Notes under the pieces: model-generated
The model's database searches: none
Told to the model about the DNA's origin: nothing
What the model saw: only the letters and a program-made list of their open reading frames with translations
Position numbers and translations under genes: made by a program
Source of the DNA: Alphaproteobacteria bacterium UBA6062
GTDB taxonomy: Bacteria > Pseudomonadota > Alphaproteobacteria > Sneathiellales > Sneathiellaceae
NCBI GenBank assembly: GCA_002428885.1
Contig: DIYE01000065.1
Span: 1-7,050 of the forward strand
Length of the DNA stretch: 7,050 nt
Direction: 5' to 3'
Shown here: piece after piece, positions 1 to 4,918 of the stretch
Numbering within the stretch: the first letter of the stretch is position 1
Layout: each line of letters begins with the position of its first letter

Positions 1-58
1 GCACCCCGCGGCGGGTCGGGAATTCAATACTGAGATTGGTAATATCGACAACAGACAT
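1..58 (-). CDS. N-terminus of Dpp/Opp-type ABC transporter ATP-binding protein (partial, DppD-like)
   Basis: Only the first 19 codons are inside the window; the gene runs off the left edge. The peptide MSVVDITNLSIEFPTRRGV has the usual start of a DppD/OppD ATPase: a short beta strand (the 'L-x-I/V-x-F' pattern) leading toward the Walker A loop, which lies outside the window. A strong Shine-Dalgarno AGGAGG (70-65) sits 6 nt before the ATG. The start is 18 bp after the stop of the DppC-like permease, so the gene is the next cistron of the same operon. The expected role is ATP hydrolysis at the cytoplasmic face of the importer. The assignment rests mainly on operon position and the short N-terminal pattern; Walker motifs cannot be seen. 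Confidence 0.75.
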   Translation of the reverse strand, partial: MSVVDITNLSIEFPTRRGV

Positions 59-76
59 GTTAGACCTCCTGCTGCA

Positions 77-1006
77 TTAACGGAGCTTGGGATTGAAGGT
101 ATCGCGCAACCAGTCCCCGATCAGATTGACGGAAAGAACCAGTGCAACCAGGGTGACGGCCGGGAAAAAGGTGATCCACCACTCGCCGGAGAACAGGAAG
201 TTATTTCCGATCCGGATCAAGGTGCCGAGGGATGGATTGGTCGGCGGCACGCCAACGCCAAGGAAAGACAGTGTCGCCTCAATGATGATCGCAACGGCAA
301 CGCCGATGGTTGCCACAATCAGTGTGGGACCGACAACATTCGGGAAGATATGCCGCAACAGAATGAGCGGCGCTGGCGTCTGAATGAGCTTGGCAGCCGC
401 AATATAATCCTTACGGCGCTCTACCATTGCACCGCTTCGGGTAATCCGGGCATATTGCGGCCAGCTCGCCACGCCAATTGACAGGATCAGAACCGGAATA
501 GCGACCGTATCGTGCAATTCACTGCTCAGGGATGTTCGGGTAACACCATCAATCATCAAGGCAATTAGGATGGGAGGGATGGTGAGCTGAATGTCCGCCA
601 GCCTCATGATAACAGTATCAACCCAGCCACCGGCATAACCGGCAATAATACCCAGTGGAATACCGATACAGACGGACAGGAGAACACTCGACAACCCGAC
701 AATAAGGGATATCTGCGTGCCATACATGATAGCGGCCAGAATATCCCTTCCTTGCCCGTCCGTTCCCAGAAAATGGACCGCTGAACCGCCCTCTTCCCAG
801 GCTGGTGGAATAAAGGCGTCCATCAGATCCAGGCTCCCCGGCTCAAACGGTGTATATTGGGTCAAAAACGGAGCCCCAAAAGCCATCACGAACAGGATAA
901 GCGTCACCAGACTGGCAAGTATGGTCGCCGGTGAATGCAGAAAACTGTAGGTCACATCGTGATCTGAAAAATCCGTCCACCATCTTTGATATTGTGCAAA
1001 TCTCAT
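77..1006 (-). CDS. Dipeptide/oligopeptide-type ABC transporter permease (DppC-like)
   Basis: This 309-residue inner-membrane permease is of normal length for DppC/OppC. An N-terminal OPP_C-type segment has a membrane helix at about 25-48, followed by the conserved GTDGQGRDIL stretch (81-90) that precedes the transport domain. Further hydrophobic segments lie at about 99-124, 138-152, 168-183, 226-250 and 277-300. The C-terminus GDWLRDTFNPKLR matches the GDxLRDxxxPxLR ending typical of the family. The cytoplasmic EAA loop, which docks the ATPase, is at 203-223 but is degenerate: AAAKLIQ replaces the usual EAAxxxG, while the later HIFPN part is kept. The ATG at 1006 has AGGGGG (1019-1014) 7 nt upstream, and the gene begins 12 bp after the B permease. 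It should pair with that permease to form the membrane channel. Substrate is unknown; Dpp, Opp, Nik, Gsi and Ddp systems share this architecture. Confidence 0.93.
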   Translation of the reverse strand: MRFAQYQRWWTDFSDHDVTYSFLHSPATILASLVTLILFVMAFGAPFLTQYTPFEPGSLDLMDAFIPPAWEEGGSAVHFLGTDGQGRDILAAIMYGTQISLIVGLSSVLLSVCIGIPLGIIAGYAGGWVDTVIMRLADIQLTIPPILIALMIDGVTRTSLSSELHDTVAIPVLILSIGVASWPQYARITRSGAMVERRKDYIAAAKLIQTPAPLILLRHIFPNVVGPTLIVATIGVAVAIIIEATLSFLGVGVPPTNPSLGTLIRIGNNFLFSGEWWITFFPAVTLVALVLSVNLIGDWLRDTFNPKLR

Positions 1007-1018
1007 ATCGGATCCCCC

Positions 1019-1996
1019 TTATCCCTTCACATCCGCCCGAAGACGCGGATCGACAACGAAATACAAAAGATCCACAATCAGATTGATCATCACAAAGAAG
1101 AAGGCCACCATGACCAGATACGCCGACATAACCGGGACGTCTGCAAACTGAACCGCCTGGATGAACAGGCTCCCCATACCCGGCCACTGGAAGACGGTTT
1201 CTGTGATAATGGAAAAAGCGATCAGGGACCCGATTTGCAGGCCTGCTACTGTTATCACAGGGATCAGGGTGTTTTTGAGGGCATGCCCGTAATTGATATC
1301 CCGTCGTTTCAAGCCTCTGGCGCGCGCAAATTTGATAAAGTCCGTCCGCATCACCTCCAGCATTTCCGAGCGGATAATCCGCAAGATAAGGGTCGTCTGG
1401 TAAAGGGCCAGGGTGACGGAAGGCAAAATAATTGCCTTCCACCCGCTGGCGGTCAACAAACCTGTTGACCATCCCCCGTCCAGCTTCACAACCTCCCCTC
1501 GCCCAAAAGACGGCAGGAGATTAACCTTCACAGAGAACAAATAGATCAGCAGAATACCGATCACAAAGGTTGGCAGAGAAACGCCGACCAATGATCCGGT
1601 CAGGATGGTTTTGCTAAACCAGTGTTTCTTTTTAAGGCCTGTAAAAAGACCGCCCGCAACGCCGAGCAGGATCGCGATAACTGCCGACACAAGAACCAAT
1701 TCAAGAGTAGCCGGCATACGCTCCGCTACAATATCCTCAACCGGACGCTGCAACCGGTAGGAGATCCCAAAATCCCCCTCGAGGGCATTTAAGATAAACC
1801 CGCCGAACTGCACAAGAAACGGATCATTGAGTCCCAGACGATCCCGTAACGCTTCCATATCCTTCACAGAGGTTTCCTGGCCGACCATATTGCTGATCGG
1901 ATCGCCAACAAAATTGAACAGATAAAAACTGATCAATGCAACGACAAGCATGACAATGGATGACTGGAATAAGCGGCTGGCAATAAAATGTACCAT
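1019..1996 (-). CDS. Dipeptide/oligopeptide-type ABC transporter permease (DppB-like)
   Basis: This 325-residue inner-membrane permease is of typical DppB/OppB length. The N-terminus MVHFIASRLFQSSIVMLVVALISF is the usual first helix. A periplasmic region at about 30-95 contains LRDRLGLNDPFLVQF and GDFGISYR, both characteristic of the B subunit. Hydrophobic segments follow at about 98-120, 130-158, 186-206, 240-265 and 288-315. The EAA loop is near 220-247 (DFIKFARARGLKRRDI ... HALKNTLIP) and is intact, with the conserved glycine in ARARG. The ETVFQWPGMGSL stretch (266-277) and the DPRLR end (316-320) are also standard. AGGA (2007-2004) lies 7 nt before the ATG at 1996. A competing ATG at 2003 is out of frame and touches the SD, so it is not used. 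The gene is the second cistron, 66 bp after the binding protein, and should form the channel with the DppC-like subunit. Confidence 0.95.
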   Translation of the reverse strand: MVHFIASRLFQSSIVMLVVALISFYLFNFVGDPISNMVGQETSVKDMEALRDRLGLNDPFLVQFGGFILNALEGDFGISYRLQRPVEDIVAERMPATLELVLVSAVIAILLGVAGGLFTGLKKKHWFSKTILTGSLVGVSLPTFVIGILLIYLFSVKVNLLPSFGRGEVVKLDGGWSTGLLTASGWKAIILPSVTLALYQTTLILRIIRSEMLEVMRTDFIKFARARGLKRRDINYGHALKNTLIPVITVAGLQIGSLIAFSIITETVFQWPGMGSLFIQAVQFADVPVMSAYLVMVAFFFVMINLIVDLLYFVVDPRLRADVKG

Positions 1997-2019
1997 TGGT
2001 CATTCCTGTATTCGATATG

Positions 2020-2049
2020 AAACGAGGTAAGGAAACGCTCACCCCGTTT
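2020..2049 (-). other. Intercistronic hairpin between binding-protein and permease genes
   Basis: In the operon transcript, nine bases at 2049-2041 (AAACGGGGT) can pair with 2028-2020 (ACCTCGTTT). Eight pairs are Watson-Crick and one is G-U, with a 12-nt loop. The stem begins 13 nt after the binding-protein stop codon and is not followed by a U-run, so it is not an intrinsic terminator. Stems in this position often protect the 3' end of the binding-protein message from exonucleases, giving more binding protein than permease. That role is inferred here. Confidence 0.45.
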
Positions 2050-2062
2050 TCAGAGAGGTCGA

Positions 2063-3652
2063 TTATTTTTGAAGAGTAGCCCAATAGAAACGGGGCATGT
2101 TATTGGGCTCAATCGGGATATCGACCGACTTGTTCATGGCCCAGGAAATCATCTGGTGATGCAGCGGAAGATAAGGCATATCTTCCTGGATCTGTGTCCA
2201 GATTTCCTCAATCAGCAGATTTCTCTTTTTGGGATCGACAATCCCGCGAATGGCCTCAATTTTACCGTCCAGTTCTTTCGTACCATAACCAGAAGCATTC
2301 CAAGAACCGCCTGAGTGAAACAGGTAGTCAAAGATAAAACCGGAATCCATGGTCGGAATACCCCATCCCAGCATATAGAAATCCGTTCCCTTTCCCGTAA
2401 TCAGCGGGAAATGCTGGGTCTTCGGTTGGGCATTCAGTTTCACATCAATACCGACTTTCGCCAACATCCCGACAGCCGCCTGGCAAATGGCTTCGTCATT
2501 CTGGTAACGATTGTTGGGGCAATCCAGTTGGACAGAAAAGCCGTCCGGATATCCTGCCTCAGTCAGCAGAGCTTTTGATTTTTCCGGGTCGAAAGCCAGT
2601 CTGTTCTCGTCCCATTCAGATTTATAACCATTGATCGGTGGTTCAATAATCATACCTGCCGGGATGGCCAGGCCACGCATCACGGCCCGTTTGATCGCAT
2701 CAATATTAATGGCATGATAGAAAGCCTGCCGGACCTTAACATCCTGAAACGGATTTTTACCTTTCACGCTGGAATGTCTGAGTTCCTCCGATTTTACATC
2801 CAGCCCAAAGAAAATAGTCCGGATTTGTGCCGTCTGGTCCACTTTGAGAGAAGGACCTGCTTTAATCCGCTTGAGATCCTGCAAAGGCGGGTCTGTCAGC
2901 AGATCCACTTCTCCCGACAGGAGAGCTGCAACCCGAGTTGCATCGTTGGAGATCGGCGTCCAGACAATCTTATCTATATTATGCGGATATAAATCCTTTC
3001 CCCACCATTGATCATTCCGAACAAAGACTGTTTTGACATCCGGCTCCCGGCTTTGCAGTTTGAAAGCTCCGGTACCATTTGTGTGTCGAACGGCATAAGT
3101 CTCCTGCTTATCCTTGAAGTTCTGAGGCTCCGTTACCTCATGCTTTTCAGCCCATTCCTTATCCATCATGAAAATATTGATCAACTGATCCAGCAGAATG
3201 GGATTGGGTTTTGCCGTCACGAGCTGAACCGTATGATCATCCACTTTCCTGATACCGGTAATGGTATTCACGTATCCGTTCATCTGGCTGGTTTCAGATT
3301 GTGCCCGACGGATGGAAAAGATGACGTCATCTGCCGTAAAAGCATTGCCGTTATGGAAAGTCACATCTCTGCGCAGATTAAACTGCCAGGTGTTTTCATC
3401 CAGTATCTCCCAGCTTTCAGCCAGACCCGGCACCTTTTCCATCGTTGGGCTACGCATCACCAGAGCGTCGTGCATCTGCATACCCGCCATCAGCGTCACC
3501 AGGGAGTTCAGCGCATGTGGGTCGAGTGTCGCGGCATCTCCGACATTAGCGTAGCGAAGTGTGTTTTCCGATCGGGCCGGCATGGCGACCAATGAAGCTC
3601 CAACCCCTAAAACGAACCCCGCCACGGCCAGCTTTTTTGAAAACGTTCCCAT
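2063..3652 (-). CDS. Periplasmic substrate-binding protein of Dpp/Opp-type ABC transporter (SBP_bac_5 family)
   Basis: The predicted protein is 529 residues, normal for DppA/OppA/GsiB-like receptors. It starts with a Sec signal peptide: basic KK at 6-7, a hydrophobic core at about 8-24, and a likely cleavage after A-R-S at 28, with ENTLRYAN as the mature start. No lipobox cysteine is present, so it should be soluble in the periplasm. The family-5 signature spans about 76-112 (GLAESWEILDENTWQFNLRRD, then VTFHNGNAFTADDV). Other family landmarks are NGTGAFKLQ, FQDVKVRQAFYHAINIDAI and the C-terminal EDMPYLPLHHQ. The start at 3652 is chosen because AAGGAGG (3664-3658) lies 5 nt upstream. An in-frame ATG at 3670 would add six residues, but it would place that SD inside the coding sequence. 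This is the first gene of the operon. The ligand cannot be deduced: family members bind peptides, glutathione, heme, nickel or opines. Confidence 0.94.
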   Translation of the reverse strand: MGTFSKKLAVAGFVLGVGASLVAMPARSENTLRYANVGDAATLDPHALNSLVTLMAGMQMHDALVMRSPTMEKVPGLAESWEILDENTWQFNLRRDVTFHNGNAFTADDVIFSIRRAQSETSQMNGYVNTITGIRKVDDHTVQLVTAKPNPILLDQLINIFMMDKEWAEKHEVTEPQNFKDKQETYAVRHTNGTGAFKLQSREPDVKTVFVRNDQWWGKDLYPHNIDKIVWTPISNDATRVAALLSGEVDLLTDPPLQDLKRIKAGPSLKVDQTAQIRTIFFGLDVKSEELRHSSVKGKNPFQDVKVRQAFYHAINIDAIKRAVMRGLAIPAGMIIEPPINGYKSEWDENRLAFDPEKSKALLTEAGYPDGFSVQLDCPNNRYQNDEAICQAAVGMLAKVGIDVKLNAQPKTQHFPLITGKGTDFYMLGWGIPTMDSGFIFDYLFHSGGSWNASGYGTKELDGKIEAIRGIVDPKKRNLLIEEIWTQIQEDMPYLPLHHQMISWAMNKSVDIPIEPNNMPRFYWATLQK

Positions 3653-3657
3653 AAATA

Positions 3658-3664
3658 CCTCCTT
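3658..3664 (-). promoter_or_regulatory. Shine-Dalgarno that fixes the binding-protein start
   Basis: AAGGAGG on the minus strand (3664-3658) is 5 nt upstream of the ATG at 3652. The upstream in-frame ATG at 3670 has no purine-rich site at suitable spacing, so 3652 is the better start. Confidence 0.75.
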
Positions 3665-3676
3665 GCTCATTGGTCT

Positions 3677-3727
3677 GAATCCGTGATGACGTTCTTCTGA
3701 AGGAACGGGCTCTTTTTTGACGGATTC
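3677..3727 (-). repeat. Nested inverted repeats in the importer mRNA leader
   Basis: An outer 8-bp perfect inverted repeat pairs GAATCCGT at 3677-3684 with ACGGATTC at 3720-3727. Inside it lies a second, partly symmetric element (CGTTC at 3690-3694, GAACG at 3703-3707). In the minus-strand leader RNA this could form a two-level stem-loop ending about 12 nt upstream of the Shine-Dalgarno at 3664. Either a regulator-binding site or a leader structure affecting translation is possible. The sequence shows only the symmetry. Confidence 0.35.
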
Positions 3728-3759
3728 TTCAGGCCATTCGGCCGTCTAATTGCTCCATT

Positions 3760-3784
3760 CCGGTTCCTTAAGGATCCGGTTTTT
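3760..3784. repeat. 20-bp near-perfect palindrome followed by T5 (operator or plus-strand terminator candidate)
   Basis: The arms CCGGTTCC (3760-3767) and GGATCCGG (3772-3779) pair with a single T-T mismatch around a TTAA centre. On the plus strand the stem is followed directly by TTTTT (3780-3784), the form of a short intrinsic terminator. This could stop antisense transcription out of the importer operon before it reaches the LysR gene. On the minus strand it lies just downstream of the candidate importer promoter, where a protein-binding palindrome would act as an operator. The sequence does not decide between these. Confidence 0.35.
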
Positions 3785-3801
3785 CTACCTGCAATTTTAT
3801 T

Positions 3802-3829
3802 TTGTTAAAATTTTATTTATTAGTAAAAT
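3802..3829 (+). promoter_or_regulatory. Candidate sigma-70 promoter for the LysR gene
   Basis: TTGTTA (3802-3807) and TAAAAT (3824-3829) are separated by 16 bp, matching 4/6 and 5/6 of the sigma-70 consensus. A start near 3836 would give a leader of about 27 nt. TATGAT at 3842-3847 is an alternative -10 without a good -35. The AT-rich background makes chance matches likely. Confidence 0.3.
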
Positions 3830-3838
3830 ACGGTTTAA
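3810..3838 (-). promoter_or_regulatory. Candidate importer promoter overlapping a LysR-type dyad
   Basis: On the minus strand, TTAAAC (3838-3833) and TAAAAT (3815-3810) are 17 bp apart; the -35 is poor and the -10 is good. The two opposed -10 hexamers form the arms of ATTTTA-N8-TAAAAT (3810-3829). This contains the T-N11-A pattern typical of LysR-type binding sites (T3814, A3826). Overlapping divergent promoters at a LysR box are the classic arrangement for this regulator family. The match is in very AT-rich DNA, so confidence is low. Confidence 0.3.
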
Positions 3839-3862
3839 GAATATGATTTATGAGTTTTTCAG

Positions 3863-4795
3863 ATGAATGTTTCTTTGAGAGTGATGAAATACTTCACGGC
3901 AGCGGCCCATCATAAAAGCCTGTCAAAAGCTGCCACTGCCATGAACATCTCCCAGTCAGCCATCAGTCTGGCTGTCGACAGCCTTGAGAAGGAAATCGGG
4001 CTTGATCTTCTGATCCGCCAGAGATCAAAAGGCGTTTTACTGACGGTTAAAGGGCAGGAAGTTCTCACCCGTATTCAAAGCATCCTGGATCAGGTAGACT
4101 CATTTGAACGAGACATGAAGGGGTTACAGGAAGATATCTCGGGTGATCTGCATATTGGATGCTTCACGCCCCTCGGCCCCATTGTTCTCGTACCCATTCT
4201 TGAGCGTATGGGAAAAGCTCATCAGGCTATCCGTGCCAACATCACCGAAGGCAATGTCCGCAGCATCTTTGACGATATTCACAGAGGTACCGTGGATGTT
4301 GGCATTTCCTATGATGAAGCGGATATAAGCGCCGGCCTAAAAACCAAGACCCTGGCAGTTGTCCCGCCCCATGTGGTTATCCCCTATGACCACCCTCTTG
4401 CAGACCTCCCGGCCATCCCGTTGTCTGCCTTGATTGACCAACCGCTCATCCTGCTCGATTTACCCAGCTCCCGGCAATATTATACCTCCTTATTCGAAGC
4501 AGCCGGATTTCATCCGAAATTCGCCTATAAGTCGGGAAATTTTGAAATGATAAGGAGTATGGTCGGTGCCGGGATCGGACTGGCTATCTTACAAACCTGC
4601 CCGCCTATGGACTTTACCCAGTCAGGGACCCGTGTTGTCTGCAAGCCAATCCAGGAAAATTTACGCAAGTCACGACTGGTCGTTGCCTATACCCGGCAAG
4701 CGATCAAACGAAGTTCCGTTAGAGCTTTCGTGCAACATTGCGAAGCTTATTTCACGACTGAAGACAGTCGTAAACTTATTGTTCCCAGACAATAG
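3863..4795 (+). CDS. LysR-type transcriptional regulator, probable regulator of the adjacent importer
   Basis: This 310-residue protein is full length for the LysR family. A winged helix-turn-helix occupies about 1-65, with the recognisable SLSKAATAMNISQSAISLAVDSLEKEIG (19-46), including the A-A and S-Q-S-A-[IL]-S pattern of the HTH, and LLTVKGQEVL at its wing end. A linker helix spans about 66-92. The effector-binding domain, a periplasmic-binding-protein-like fold of two lobes, begins at about 94 (GDLHIGCFTPLGP). The conserved SMVGAGIGLAIL stretch is at 232-243. No strong Shine-Dalgarno precedes the ATG; TGAG at 3851-3854 is the best candidate. The next in-frame ATG at 3884 would cut into the first HTH helix. 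The gene is divergent from the importer operon across a 192-bp control region, the typical layout for a LysR regulator and its target. The effector is unknown. Confidence 0.93.
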   Translation: MNVSLRVMKYFTAAAHHKSLSKAATAMNISQSAISLAVDSLEKEIGLDLLIRQRSKGVLLTVKGQEVLTRIQSILDQVDSFERDMKGLQEDISGDLHIGCFTPLGPIVLVPILERMGKAHQAIRANITEGNVRSIFDDIHRGTVDVGISYDEADISAGLKTKTLAVVPPHVVIPYDHPLADLPAIPLSALIDQPLILLDLPSSRQYYTSLFEAAGFHPKFAYKSGNFEMIRSMVGAGIGLAILQTCPPMDFTQSGTRVVCKPIQENLRKSRLVVAYTRQAIKRSSVRAFVQHCEAYFTTEDSRKLIVPRQ

Positions 4796-4830
4796 TCTCT
4801 TTCGAACAAAAAAAGCATAACGCAGGCACC

Positions 4831-4857
4831 ATGGTAACCGTCACTCTTCACAAATAA
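4831..4857 (+). CDS. Possible 8-codon leader ORF (speculative)
   Basis: ATG at 4831 opens a frame encoding MVTVTLHK and stops with TAA at 4855. An AGG (4824-4826) lies 4 nt upstream, a weak ribosome site. It ends 14 nt before the hairpin that overlaps the next gene's Shine-Dalgarno, so it could act as a regulatory leader peptide. A chance ORF this short is quite likely. Confidence 0.12.
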   Translation: MVTVTLHK

Positions 4858-4871
4858 TAATTCAAAACTGT

Positions 4872-4911
4872 CCTCACAACAGAAGCGTTTTCTGAAATTT
4901 TATGTGTGAGG
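4872..4911 (+). promoter_or_regulatory. Two-tier hairpin overlapping the Shine-Dalgarno of the 661-aa gene
   Basis: CCTCACA (4872-4878) is perfectly complementary to TGTGAGG (4905-4911), and the latter contains the GAGG Shine-Dalgarno (4908-4911) used by the ATG at 4919. Just inside is a second perfect stem, CAGAA (4880-4884) with TTCTG (4890-4894), around a 5-nt loop. Folding of the transcript would bury the ribosome-binding site. A competing pairing of TGGTAACC (4832-4839) with GGTACCA (4910-4916), with one bulged A, uses the same GG and could release the stem. No promoter could be identified confidently in the 123-bp gap, so read-through from the LysR gene is possible. Confidence 0.4.
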
Positions 4912-4918
4912 TACCAAG

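Noticed and set aside
843..1472. A 209-codon minus-strand open frame overlapping both permease genes
   Set aside because: It is a shifted frame of the B and C permeases, which have clear family matches and ribosome sites. The translation looks like out-of-frame sequence rich in Cys, Arg and Gly.
3008..3595. A 195-codon plus-strand open frame antisense to the binding protein
   Set aside because: It is an antisense shadow, rich in His, Ile and Arg, with no ribosome site and no recognisable domain. The opposite strand has a full family match.
3668..3670. Upstream in-frame ATG for the binding protein, adding six residues
   Set aside because: The strong AAGGAGG would lie inside the extension and is ideally spaced for the ATG at 3652. 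The signal peptide also reads naturally from 3652.
3690..3717. Hairpin-like CGTTC/GAACG plus TTTTTT on the plus strand as a terminator
   Set aside because: The stem is only 5 clean bp and the T-run is separated from it by 4 nt. No plus-strand gene ends here.
4754..4771. Perfect 7-bp stem with an AAGA loop near the end of the LysR gene
   Set aside because: It lies within the coding sequence and has no U-run after it, so it is not a terminator. A single short stem in coding DNA is easily due to chance.
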